Of a stretch of 64,000 nt of DNA, positions 1 through 11,195 are shown one piece after another. The DNA lies in contig CALSFV010000482.1 of the NCBI GenBank assembly GCA_943737045.1, positions 36,949 through 100,948 of the forward strand, written 5' to 3'. Every line of letters begins with the position of its first letter. The stretch's first letter is position 1. A program made the translations under genes and the position numbers. This stretch comes from Parapristionchus giblindavisi. Its lineage: Eukaryota > Nematoda > Chromadorea > Rhabditida > Diplogasteridae. Below the pieces are notes generated by a model, which saw only the letters and a list, made by a program, of their open reading frames with translations, did not search any database and was not told the DNA's origin.

Positions 1-684
1 CGACCTGCATGCGCTCGTTGCACTGAAATAAACAGATGAATAATTAGGTAAATAAATAAATAAAGGTTTGGTTTCCGTGGTTTCCACATTTTGCCAAGTT
101 TTTCTGACCAAGTACCCCGCTGCCAGCTAGAAGATTAGATCTCATTTTGTAAAAATAATTGAGCACGCAGGAAAACGCACCTGTACAAACAACACTTTCA
201 GCCTATTAGTATATTTTTTATGCGAGTGACTACAATCTAAGCGAGAAAAAAACAATTTTCCTCCGAAAATGTATGCTTCTTAATTTTCTTCCATGATATT
301 ATGCATAACAGGAAACGTGATGAGATTAGGGGATCGATGGATAAAAGATTATTGCATGTTTTATTTAGAAAAGAAAATATTTATAATTTACGGCTTGTTC
401 ATCACCCCATCATCCACGAATTACGTCCTTTGTAAATCCCCCCCCCCCAGTCTGGAGAGCCAATATTATATTATATCATGTTTCTTATCCCTTTAAATCC
501 AACCGACCGACCGGATCAACCGAAATCGCTTAAAGCGACGGAACTCCATCACTCCCTTATTGTTTCATTCATTCATTATTCTTGCTTTTAACTGACGGAT
601 AAATAAATAAATAATCACATGTCTCGTTGCGCCTTGGGCGTTGATAAATTAAATTAAATGAAAATGTATAGTCTACAGTAGTAC
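1..684. other. zinc-finger gene intron with simple repeats and a MITE fragment
   Basis: Apart from the terminal exon at 1-22, this is intron. It contains TAAA-type repeats (40-64, 598-614), a C run near 438 and, at about 214-275, a fragment resembling the inner part and right end of the CATACATTTTC element, ending gaaaatgtatg. Confidence 0.5.
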
Positions 685-2636
685 CTTCTTCAGATGTCCA
701 TTCTTCGAGTCCACTCTCGTGAAGGCCTTCCCACACCACTCACACACGTACGGCTTCTCCCCCGTATGCTGATTCATGTGGTCACGCAGACGCGTCTCCG
801 ATCGGATCGACAGACCGCACACCGGACACTGCAAAGATCAAAGATCAAAGATCATTCAGGACATGGAGGGATCAAAGATCAGAGATCAATCGATTTGGAA
901 AGATCAAAGATCATCCAAGATATGGAGGGGAAAAGAACAGAGATAAATAGATTTAGGAAGATCAAAGATCAATCGATTTGGAAAGATCAAAGATCATGCG
1001 CATAGGCACCGAAATGTTCTTGGTTGGGAAGCAGCGAAAAAGTGTAAAGAAACTAAACAGGCAATGCAGCTACCAGATAGTAAAACGCACAAAATATACA
1101 AGAATTTCTGAGACCAAAGATCAAAGATCAACTCACATGAGTCTTCGTGGCATAGACGTGCCTCGTGATATGCTCAATCAGATCATTCGGATCAGCGAAC
1201 GACGCCGTGCACTCGGGGAACCGACACGAGTGCTGAATGTCCAGGCCTGAAATGATCTTGATCTTTGATCTTTCCCAAATAATTTGATCTTTGATCTTTC
1301 ACAAACAATTGATTTTTCATCTTTGCAAATCTACAGATTTTCGATCACCATCCGACGCTCCTTATCAATTATGACTTGCAAACTGATGAGATGCAGACAA
1401 GTAAATAAAAATACAGTAATACCAATCAATCTTTCAATAAATAGATAACAAGTACCGTACCCACACCGCTGATTCCTTCTCCCGTCGACGATCGCTTCTT
1501 CTTCGACATAGGACCATTCAGTAGATCACTGAAAGAATACGGTACAATCGATTGAATATCGATTATATCGATCGGTACCTCTTATTATTATTGGCAACAT
1601 GATTGAGGGCGTTCATGGCTATCCTCTCCATCTCCGTCATACCATCGTCCTCGCCATCATTTGATGAATCAATAGTGCCTGAATCATGTTAAATCCAGAG
1701 ATATTGATTGATATTGAATGGCAGTGATTGAGATTAGCTCATGGCTTTGATTGATATTTGATTCAATCGTGTCTGCATCATGATCACAGTATGGATTTAA
1801 CGTTAACGGATCTAACGGTATTCATCCGTTAAATTAATTTTTAAAGGAATCCGTTAAAAATAAATTCAAAGAATTGAATCAAGCACAGAAATTAGTCTTA
1901 TTGTTACATATTTGGCCGATCCTCGTATTATGAGGGTATGAAATTGTATCTTGGAGATACTCGATGGAAATGACCCACCCCCTTTTGTCGCCTAATAATA
2001 AGCACAACCCACAAAATGACGACCAACCTCCATTGCCCTCATATACATACGTGTCCAGCTCGGATTTGGGCACACGCTGCAGGTCATTGAATAGGTTATC
2101 ACTGAAACAAAAAAACAGTTCGACATTTAATTTCAATTCTTTTTCAATTTTCAATTTTTTTTTCATTTCAACATTTCATTTCAATGTCATGTAAATGAAA
2201 TGGTAAAATCGTTTTTGTTGTGCAAAGCCTCATCATTGGTATGGTACAGGGTAAAAGGAGAGATGGCAGGTGTGTGGGATGAACAAATTATAGACTAGCT
2301 TCGAGAGCGCGAAGGGAAGAGGAGATTATGAAAGCGCTAATCTACTCTACCTCCAAATCCCCAACTTCACCATAGGAAGGACTGATTGTTCATACGAAAC
2401 ACATAAGCTTCATCAAACGCAGTGTCCTATTGTTATTATAAAAATAATAGGATAAAATCATACAATGAAAATCCCTAATTTTACAGGGGCATCCCATGTA
2501 GGGGCCCATGTATGGATAAAACCATGATAAATTGAAAACAAAGTAATACACACCTGTCAATGTACTGCTCGAGGATGCCGTTGTGTGAAGTCGCAGCCAC
2601 GTGATGAAGGCCGCCGCTCGTAGATGCCACACTACC

Positions 2637-2685
<49 letters not shown>

Positions 2686-5600
2686 GTTGTTGTTATTATT
2701 ATTAAAATATTTCAAGTGATTACGCCGAAAATGTATGAACGTTAATGATAAAAGCACATTATTAACAATTAAATAAACCAAACCTGGCATGCCTCGTCCC
2801 ACGTAGCCCTCCGTCACGTACGAATCAGTGCAGTTACTACAAAGCCTCTGATTAAAACAGAGATCAGAAGGTGGCGCAACATCACAACTTTAGCTCATTC
2901 TATATTATCGATTATTCTTTAATTTATTTAATTATTTATTTATTTAGTTGATTATTCTTTATTATATTAGCGACTATCAAAGAACGTTCGTCGTGATTTA
3001 TAAAGCAATAAGCGCATGAAAAGAAAAAAAACGCTGACTATTGTAAAAACCAACTTGCGCAGAATCGCAAAATGACCGAAGCACATGATTACTTAATAGT
3101 TTTATTATTACAGCATAGGTGGGCGCGTGAAAACGAATATTTTTTGCGCACCGCCTTGCCTTCCCATGGGGGGACTTGCGCATAGCCTTGCCTCGCGAAA
3201 ATCGGGCAATTTCCAGTCGAATTCGTCAAAAATAGCCATGCGCACAGCCTTGCCTTACCCTTCCCCGGTTTGCGCACAGCCTTTCCCCCAGCGTGCCCAC
3301 CTATGTATTACAGTTATTTTAAATACGTGCATGCATATCACTCTTGTACATTGATTTACTTATTAAATTAAATGAACAAAATCAATAATCCCCACTTGTT
3401 CTGGCGTGTTCCTCCATTCTCGTAGGCATCGGAGGCGGGCGTGTGCGTTGCGGTCGACGATCCTGTAGACTTGGCCGAAGATGACGATGACGCTGTCAAC
3501 ACGTCCACCTTAATTTGCATATTTAAATTAATAAATAATTTTTATTTAAATAATTAGTCGCTATTATAAGTTATTTTGTAAGCATAAATTATTATTATTA
3601 ATATTATTATTATTATCATTATTATTAACTATAACTATTCAGGAATATTTGCATTCAAGGTTTTCGGACAATAATAAGCCCTAAATTTACTTAAGCTCCC
3701 TGTTAGATGCATTTCTCATTAAACTAAACTTTAGTGAATAGCTAGATCTGCTGCGCATGAATAACCAGATTATACAATATAATTCACTAAATAACGGTAA
3801 AGTACAGTAAAGTAATACAGTAAAGGTGAAAAAATTTACCTTTACTAGATAACGAGAAATCTAACCTTTCTCTCCAACTTTTCCAGAATGCCAACCAGCT
3901 TCTGTTGTGTATCGAGCATCTCACGGCGCTCTTCGACGAGAAGCTCTGAATAGATTTATTTAAATAAATAAATAAATAAAATAAAATAATACAAAACCGA
4001 TATATTGATGGCTTGAATAATTAAACTAATTATACATAAATATCTAGCTAGGCGGTCCAGCATGCTAGCTAGCATGCTATGTTACGAGTAAGACTCACCC
4101 ATGAGGGCCCTGATATGGGGTGAAATGGTATCGTCGTCCTTGAGGGCCGCCATGACGCCTTTCCAGGCGAAATCTGCAGCAATAGATGAATAAACGAGAT
4201 ACTTATAGTTAAAATATATATAATTCTAGTAATTCATATCTACTCTTCTTTATTATGGTATTATTCCCACGTTGCAACTACGGTTCAATGATTTCTGTCA
4301 CACTTTTGTCAAACTTCTGCACAGTCTTTTCTCGAAAACGCATACGTATTAATATTGTTATCATTATTATTTAAAAAAAATAGTGCGGTTGAGACAATAC
4401 GATGAACAGTCACCGTGAAGTTAGCATTATCACAGCGTTCTCATGACTTTCAAAGCAAGAACGACCGCTCAACATACAAACTCTCTCAAATACAATGGTC
4501 TCTCCTTTGTCTTGCTTTGGAAGAAAAATGGCTTGGACCAGAATACTGTGTTATATACCATCATCAACCATACCGTGGAGGAAACCGACGAGAAAAAAAC
4601 ATTCACCACATTCAAAATGAATAAAATCAAGTTGAAATATTTAAATTACAATGTTTATTTAAGTTGATAGTAGAAGAGGGTAACCAACTTTTCGTCTTAT
4701 CCGATATTGTGACGGAGTTCCACGACATTTCTCTCACAATCAGCCTACAACTATATGCAGTAAAGGCGAGGCGAGTAACCAACTCGAAACCCGGGAGCGA
4801 TCTGGGTCAGGTGTAAAGGTGTAACCGGGCCAACCGGTTCAGTGGGCTCGAACCACCTTCTTGTAGCGCACAAACCGTCCCACATCTTACAGCGCATAAC
4901 GCGCGTAACCTCGGCATCGCCCCGACATCTTCGTACTCGAAAAATATTTCCGTTGGTGAGAGTCAGACACATTTCAAACTTCGTTATACTCTGTCGTGAA
5001 ACTCTTTATCTAGCAATATTTAACGAAACAAAAGGATGCAAGAGCAAAAATGTGTGATAAAAACGGAATGTTGAGCAACACGGAATGAGAGAGTAATCGG
5101 AAGGGAATGATACTTGTTCACAAGAAGAGATACATCCTTACAGGAGATAACGCACTATGATACCATATATTACTATTCTAATCTTATCAAATTATATCTA
5201 TAAAAAAACGGATTATAATCCACAATATTTAGGCATTACTATTTTTAAAAAACTATAAAGAGAGAGAAATTAAAAGAAAGAAAAGTGGCGTGGCGTAAAA
5301 GAAGAACAGGGAAGAACGAGTGAATCGATACTAATATATATGATGTCTAGTATACGGACCATGTAGAGCATTTACTGTATCTACTTCTTACCGTGGTGAA
5401 TCTGCAAAAATAAATTATATTTAATTTTTTTTTAAACTAGTTAGACAGTATACAATAATACTGCACAGTACACTGTAATGTATAAATCAACACACAATAT
5501 GCAACAGCACCACTGTACAGTATACCGTGCACTACCGTATCACTCTACAATATCTACCGAACCCTGAAAACTACCGTACCTTTCTCCGATGGTTCTTGTA

Positions 5601-6415
5601 GCAGCCCAAGCGCTTGTAGGCCTTGTTACAGCAATCGAAAGGCGGAGGTGTCATCCTGTCTACCCTGAACAACTCAATGATTGAAATAGGCATACTGTAA
5701 CAAATATTACAGAGGGCATACTGTAACACATATTACAGTAGGCTTATTGTAACACATATTACAGTAGGCATACTGTAACAAATATTACAGAAGGCATACT
5801 GTAACAAAAATTACAGAAGGCATACTGTAACACATATTACAGTAGGCTTATTGTAACACATATTACAGTAAGCATACTGTAAGTAACTACTGTTGAATTA
5901 ATGGCTAATTGAATGAGGTACGGCATCTCATACATGTGTCATACATGTTCAGTACCCTCGCCGTTCATTTTTATATAGTGGGCCAATTCATGAAATAGAG
6001 TGGGTTGATTCACAAAAAATCGTTATTTTTCGCTTGAAAGTGGTCATTTTTCAGCTTCCTTTCACATCAAGTGGCGTAAAATGGGCCTTATATAGTAATC
6101 CTCGCATTGCGAGGGTATGGGGAAATGTATGATCTCATATACGGAATGCATGCTACTCCAACTACGGTAAGTCAAGTGTACGGTAAGTAAGTCAAGGGTA
6201 CGGTAAATAAGTCAAGGGTACGGTAAGAGCAACCCACATGCACTCGTGGTTCCAGAGCTCACTGTACGTAGCGCCATGGAAACCGCAGAGCGTGCACTGC
6301 AACACAATCAATCGATAAGTCAAAAACAGGGCGTGAAAAATCAATAATCAACTTACCATAGTCGGATAGTCGATACTCTTAATGGATCTCTTGATCGATG
6401 GGGTGGATACGATAT
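1..6415 (-). CDS. C2H2/C2HC zinc-finger protein, partial at both ends
   Basis: Probable nucleic-acid-binding regulator. Exons, 5' to 3' on the minus strand: 6415-6357, 6296-6238, 5664-5580, 5401-5392, 4173-4099, 3945-3866, 3508-3396, 2836-2784, 2635-2554, 2101-2028, 1678-1579, 1528-1461, 1246-1137, 828-685, 22-1. All phases agree, giving about 377 codons. An N-terminal pair of fingers (CTLCGFHGATYSELWNHEC, then a CC...H...H finger finished by a microexon) is followed by a coiled-coil-like stretch (LLVEERREMLDTQQKL), a Ser/Thr-rich linker and a basic KKKR patch. Three C-terminal fingers follow: CRFPEC...HITRH, CPVC...HMNQH with a TGEKPY linker, and CEWC...HLKK-C, whose last ligand lies in exon 22-1. 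The exon 2101-2028 donor (GTTGGT) is weak but fixes the frame. The N-terminus is unresolved; a 13-nt start exon at 6664-6652 fits phase but is speculative. The 3' end leaves the window. The family is secure; the orthologue is not recognised. Confidence 0.8.
214..275 (+). mobile_element. fragment of CATACATTTTC-type MITE (family A)
   Basis: The stretch tatgcgagtgactacaatct, then gcgag with an A run, then gaaaatgtatg matches the right half of the full copies near 8060-8194. The left end is missing. Confidence 0.5.
2638..2702. repeat. (ATT)n microsatellite in a zinc-finger gene intron
   Basis: About 20 trinucleotide units with a GTT interruption begin directly beside the acceptor of exon 2635-2554, so the tract occupies the intron's 3' end on the minus strand. 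Confidence 0.9.
3114..3305. mobile_element. MITE family B (CATAGGTGGGC termini), copy 1
   Basis: A 192-bp element with inverted termini CATAGGTGGGCGCG / GCGTGCCCACCTATG, flanked by an exact 8-bp duplication TATTACAG (3106-3113 and 3306-3313). The interior repeats TTGCGCA.AGCCTTGCC motifs. It lies in a zinc-finger gene intron. The 8-bp duplication suggests a hAT-like non-autonomous transposon. Confidence 0.85.
5392..5401 (-). other. 10-nt microexon of the zinc-finger gene
   Basis: The bases read ATTCACCACG between a clean acceptor (tttgcag) and a donor (gtaagaag). The upstream exon ends in phase 0 and the downstream exon begins with two bases, so the microexon adds exactly Ile-His-His plus the first base of an Asp codon. 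That supplies the second zinc-liganding histidine of the finger begun in exon 5664-5580. Skipping it would remove the ligand and shift the frame. Confidence 0.75.
5689..5883. repeat. 26-bp tandem repeat array with internal dyad
   Basis: About seven units of the type TACTGTAACACATATTACAG plus a short spacer. Each unit is itself nearly palindromic (TACTGTAA...TTACAGTA). It lies in the zinc-finger gene intron upstream of exon 5664-5580. Confidence 0.85.
5940..6131. mobile_element. MITE family A copy
   Basis: Opens CATACATGTTCAGTACCCTCG and closes GCGAGGGTATGG...ATGTATG, with the family interior (ATATAGTGGG, ACCCACT-type motifs, AAGTGGCGTAAAATGGGCC). The left terminus is slightly diverged or duplicated and no clean target duplication is seen. 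Confidence 0.7.
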
Positions 6416-7553
6416 CTGAAAAGAAAGAAAATAACGGTTACAGTAGGAAGAATACTCTACACAGCGTACTCTAGATACTGTAGATGCTTACGGTAGATCC
6501 GAAATATACACTATAACGCCACGTTAAGCGAACTATGAAACCTGTTTGTGATTTAACGGTAACCCAGTGAGTGACAAAGCATGCAATCAAATATCATCCC
6601 TTCCTTCCTTCATACGGCGACAACACCATCATATTCCAACTTTTTTTCTACACAGCGAAGTCATAGGCCGCTGTACGGTACAGTACGGAACTGAATACGA
6701 AGCCGAATTTTGAAAATGTTCGACCTATCGTCTTTTAGCGCCATATATGGCTCTCCAAGGCAATTATAATTTCCGTGTTTAAATCCTATTTAATGGTTAA
6801 GACAAGCGAGCGATGCGATCTTGTCATTGGAATACGCGACCCCGTTCCCTTGTGGTGGTGTGCACTAATCGAAAGCAAGAGACTAACACGAAGAACTTTA
6901 TCATACACATAGTTCTGATATATACATGCACACACACTCACAAAGGAACGGGACGTTTATTATGCACTCTTACATTTGCCTTACGTGTCTACGCCGTAAC
7001 GGCGGAGCGTTTCACATTTCGTTACGTATCCGTCGCCGTAAATTTAGGAGTGTGTTAGGTGTCTCGAGTGGAAAACCCTGAATGGTAATGGTGACACGGT
7101 AAGAAGTTACCGTAATCATCGATCAACAATGGTTGACTACCGTATCCTTTTACAGTACTTTTATGATCCATCAGGGTCTTCCACTCGAGGCCCAACACAC
7201 TTCGAAATTCCCGTTGACGGATCCGTCACCCGTAACGACGTTACGGCGTAGGCACGTAAGGCAAATGTAACAGTGCACAACAGTTCAGCACCTGAATATT
7301 TTTTCCGACATTTCATATCCTAAATTTAAAAAAATTAAATAAAATCAATACACTAATTATTAGGACATGGGGGAACGTGGGTGTTCAATTTGATATCCTA
7401 GCATATTTATATTAAAAATACACACTATTCACAAACACTTAATTTAATATTACCTATACTACTACACTAAGAGCTCAAAAATCATCGATAAACTACTACG
7501 GAAAACTAGGAGACACACGAAATATACGGTAGCTGAAGGGGTACTGTATCTCG
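6416..7553. other. intergenic region between the zinc-finger gene and the upstream gene
   Basis: This region should hold the zinc-finger gene's 5' end; one possible start is ATG at 6664-6662 behind a ccgtacag acceptor. It also holds a long inverted repeat (6963-7277). I see no other coding exon. Confidence 0.4.
6963..7277. repeat. imperfect inverted-repeat element, arms about 110-120 bp
   Basis: The left arm (6963-7085: tgcactcttacatttgcctt ... ccctgaatgg) and right arm (7167-7277: ccatcagggt ... aatgtaacagtgca) are reverse complements with scattered mismatches. They surround an 80-bp core with TACGGTA/TACCGTA motifs. A MITE or fold-back insertion is likely. Confidence 0.75.
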
Positions 7554-9892
7554 CTATTTACGTTTTCTCTTCGTACCATTCGAAGTAGAGGAAGGAAGAG
7601 GAAGAGTGCGCTTAGATGACGACGATGCTGATGGTGAGGTCATCTTCGACGATGACGACGGTACGGTAGGATTGATCGCGGAGAGGAAGACGTCGCTCAT
7701 GGACACCGGTCTACTTCCCGGATCAGTGGACGGAGGAATCACATCAGAAGTAGTTGCCCGTACAAGAGCTGGAAAAAAATCAATAAAATGTGTGCCCTAA
7801 ATCGTCAAAGACTAGGATAACCAATAAATTAAGCGAAAACTCTGATCTCATACATTTTCGGCACCCTCGCTGTTTATTTTTATATAGCGGGTCAATTCTT
7901 GAAATAGGGTGGGTTGATTCACAAAATTCGTTATTTTTGCTTAAAAATCATTTTTAGTTTCCTTTTTTTATCAAGTGGCCTAAAATAGGCCTCTTATAGT
8001 GGGTCAATCCTCGTACTCATACATTCTCATACCCTCACCATGTAAGGATCGACCCACTATATAAGGGTCATTTTTTATGCGAAAGATTACAATTTATGCG
8101 AAAAAAAAAGAAGATTTTTTCTAAATCTACCCACTACATTTCGAAAACCGACCCACTATATAAAACAATTCGGTGAGGGTGCCGAAAATGTATGCTCGTA
8201 CTGCGAGGGTATGGCAATATGGTATGACTGACCTAGTTTCGGGGTCAACGTTTCGAGAGCCCGTTCAATCAGACGCTTTCTCGGATTGGGCGGTGGTGGG
8301 ACTACGATATGATCGGTAGGAGTGTCGAATGGAACGATAGCAGAGGCAGGAGGAGATGGAGTAGGGGGCGGAAGCAGTGCCAGCTGCGGCTGACCATTCC
8401 CGCAGTGGTTTCTGCAAATTTTAAAATAAATTATATAATATAATATAATAATTTAACCTGTCTACATGTCATATGTACAGGGGGGGGGTTAATAAATAAA
8501 TTAGATAAATTAATAAAATAAATTAGGCGTGAATTAAAATCATCACGGAAATTTAAGCTTGTTTGGTTCAGGACAACGCCAAAAAACGATTACCAACAAC
8601 AATAATTATTGATTTATCGATTGTACACGACACCCGATTCAATGATCGACCGCACTAAAACGAAAATGACGGAATTCAAAAAAAATATTAAAGAATTGGG
8701 CAAGTTAGATTTTATGCCAAAAAGCTTCTATTTTCCAACATAGCTACGGGTTTTTGATAGTATGTGGCTGGCCACACTTAAACGAATCTTCCGTCGTTTA
8801 GCGAGATATTTCTAGTCGATCGATGAATCGGGAGCTGTGATAATCATACATTGCCATACCCTCGCAGTGCGAGGATTGACCCACTATATAAGGCCATTTT
8901 AGGGCACTTGATAAAAAATTTAAGTTAAAAATGACCATTTTTAAGCGAAAATAACGAATTTTGTGTATCAACCCACCCTATTTCGAGAATTGACCCACTA
9001 TATAAAAATAAACGGCGAGGGTACCGAAAATGTATGGTGATAATGTGACAATATACTCACTGGACGAAAGTGAGCTTGTTATCAATCATACTGAGCATGT
9101 CCAAGATGTGTCCTGTAATTATTAAAATATCGAAAAAAATTTAAAAAAATAAAAATAAAACAATCGTAATTACCATTGTTGTTATCATCACGGGCTGGCG
9201 GAGGAGGATCAGTTTGGGTGCTGATCTCAGCCGTCTCCACTTGACATTGCACTGCGCTATCTGTAAACCAGATATTGATTGGCGTAATTTTTTCAAAAAT
9301 TTCAAATCGCTCCTAGTATTTTCAGAAATATTTACAGAGCGAAGGTCGTTATGGGAAGAAGAAACGGGGTAAGATTTTATTTCTTTTGATTAAAACAAAA
9401 AAAAATAAATGAACTATCTTAGGGAATTCATTAGTACCAGCTTTGGAAATCGAGGCAGAGCTTAATCGATCATGTGAGCGGAGATCAAGCATGATTCCCT
9501 GAAATAAGTAAAATATGACTGATTCAATATTATATTATATTATAATATTATTGAGTTCGTACAACAATTATATCCGTGGACAGCACTAAAAAAGGAGAAT
9601 ATTAACCTGTTTTCTACATCTTTCAACGAGTGATTCCGTCAGGAAGATGTCATTCACAAGGTCAGACGCCTTTCTGATATTCTCCGGTGTCGGGTTGTTC
9701 AACTTCACTCTGCAATTCATTTTTTGTGTACGATAAATTCTCTTGTTGAGCTGTAAACAGTGCGCTATTCTCTAAATAAGTAATGAAAATGCGTCTATAT
9801 CCATATCAAGGTGCTTCTCACCTGATCATCCTCAATCTTCTCTTCAGATCCCTGATCTCGCTCTGTAAGAGCTTGCACTCTCCCTCGCTCAT
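7554..9892 (-). CDS. uncharacterised coiled-coil, low-complexity nuclear-type protein (255 aa)
   Basis: Seven exons in consistent phase: 9892-9822 (ATG), 9709-9607, 9498-9438, 9260-9174, 9112-9061, 8411-8233, 7768-7554 (TAG). The ATG lies 11 nt inside an exon whose acceptor (ttgcattcag) has no donor partner upstream, so I read it as a spliced-leader site. Residues about 5-30 form an amphipathic, probably coiled-coil helix (CKLLQSEIRDLKRRLRMI). A helical block follows (ENIRKASDLVNDIFLTESLV), then a Gln/Thr/Pro-rich middle with PPP runs, a basic PRKR patch near residue 170, a Ser-rich tail and a terminal KRKRK that looks like a nuclear localisation signal. I do not recognise the family; nuclear location is inferred from the basic motifs. 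It lies 1.1 kb upstream of the zinc-finger gene on the same strand, so an operon is possible but unproven. Confidence 0.75.
7849..8226. mobile_element. MITE family A copy interrupted by a nested copy
   Basis: The outer element opens CATACATTTTCGGCACCCTCG and runs to 8017, then resumes at 8195-8226 with GCGAGGGTATGG. It lies in the intron between exons 8411-8233 and 7768-7554 of the 255-aa protein gene. Confidence 0.75.
8018..8194. mobile_element. MITE family A copy nested in another copy
   Basis: A complete copy from CATACATTCTCATACCCTC to GGTGCCGAAAATGTATG, flanked on both sides by CTCGTACT (8010-8017 and 8195-8202). This is a clear 8-bp target duplication within the older copy. Confidence 0.85.
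8845..9036. mobile_element. MITE family A copy with 8-bp target duplication
   Basis: A 192-bp copy with ends CATACATTGCCATACCCTCG and GTACCGAAAATGTATG. GTGATAAT flanks it on both sides (8837-8844, 9037-9044). It lies in the intron between exons 9112-9061 and 8411-8233. Confidence 0.85.
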
Positions 9893-9903
9893 ATCCACTG
9901 CCT

Positions 9904-11195
9904 CTGAATGCAAAGAGCATTTTCAGAGATATGTATGTACAGGCAAAAGATAAAGAACCAAATTGGGGCATGTGAAGCGAGTGCGCTAATTATAAGGACA
10001 ATGGTGGAATAGGAATTAGCGATCAACTAGCCAGATGTTTGGTTCTCTCTCATGTTACAACGTGAAGGTGGTTTAAATAATCATATCAAAGTTGTTATAA
10101 TGATGGGAATATGAGTTAACCTAACATTGTAACGATGAAATACAGGGAAGAGAGAAAGGATCGAATGGAAAAATGAGAATAAGAAGGGTGATAAGATTCT
10201 TTACAATATCTGTTTGACTTGTAACAAAGTGAGCGCGGTGGTTCAGTCGTAGAGTGTTCGCCTGCCACGCGGACGTCCCGGGTTCGCTTCCTGGCCGATG
10301 CACCTCTTGTTCGACTTGTAACAAAGTGAGCGTGATGGTTCAGTGGGATGAATAATCTTTATCTTGATAGATGTCTTTTATCCAATAAAAATGGCTTGCG
10401 AAATGAGCAATAACAAAGATACGAAGCGGAAGCAGAGATCCTAATCTCAAAATCTTTCCAAGAAATATAACAGAATATCTATGATGAATGTGACTAACAC
10501 ACAATATCTTCGAAGAGATATTTTCGAATATATTCGATCAAAAACAACTATAAAGGATTAGCAAAATAGCATAAATTCAACCAAAAAACGAAGAGAAATG
10601 GTTGATGACACGTCACAAAAAGCCAATCAATAACTAGCGCTGATACTCAGTATTATTTAATCCCTTCATCCCCACATGCGCACAACAAAACAATGAAAGA
10701 AATAACCGTTACTGTATCAGACAAGTTGGGTGGCAGGCTACAGTATATTACTGACTCTTACAAAGAATTACCTGATGGTACAAAAAAATATGATGATATT
10801 CGTTACAGTACGCTTTGATTTCATGTATTTTGGCACCAAGCCAAGAGTGTGATACTCCGTCTTGAGCGGAAATGCAGTGATTCAGGAACTATTGTGACCG
10901 ATTCGACAGATTATCAGGCTCATTTGAGCAACATGTTTCAGCGTTTTTCAAAATAACTTCTTAGAATTCGCTGCGTAGATTATCTGCATACACCAACTTC
11001 GGAAATGACCTTTTTCTGGCTCCAAAAGGGTGGATTTTGCATGTCAATTTGAAATCATTTCACTCCTTTGTTATCATGTTGAAACAAATATTCATTTGCA
11101 CTCTGTTTCTCGCAGTGTTCATGTCCACTTACCCGTTCCGTCATGTATATTGACTGTTATTGCAATTATAGATGCCTTAATTATTGTTGTTTCAG
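9904..11195. promoter_or_regulatory. divergent intergenic region between two genes
   Basis: The 1.3 kb between the minus-strand 255-aa gene and the plus-strand membrane-protein gene must hold both 5' regions. Besides the tRNA-Gly-like sequence, I see AT-rich unique DNA and no convincing TATA or initiator element. Confidence 0.35.
10232..10302 (+). pseudogene. degenerate tRNA-Gly (GCC) or tRNA-derived repeat
   Basis: The A box (TGGTTCAGTCG), the anticodon arm with loop CTGCCAC (anticodon GCC) and the B box region (GGTTCGCTTCC) align with tRNA-Gly. The 5' acceptor strand (AGCGCGG) does not pair with the 3' strand (CCGATGC) over most of its length, and the usual A of the T loop is C. I call it a pseudogene or SINE head. 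About 80 bases downstream (10310-10345) the flank and 5' half recur (gacttgtaacaaagtgagcg...), so it is part of a partial tandem duplication. Confidence 0.6.

Noticed and set aside
142..180. Possible terminal exon of the zinc-finger gene (13 codons)
   Set aside because: Phase fits, but the peptide completes no finger and the acceptor is weaker than the one at 23-24.
673..828. Reading exon 828-685 through to the TAG at 673 as the zinc-finger gene's last exon
   Set aside because: The last finger would lack its fourth ligand. Splicing at 684 to the acceptor before position 22 supplies a Cys at H-X3-C spacing in the right phase.
5689..5883. CRISPR-like array
   Set aside because: Units are contiguous with no unique spacers; eukaryotic intron minisatellite.
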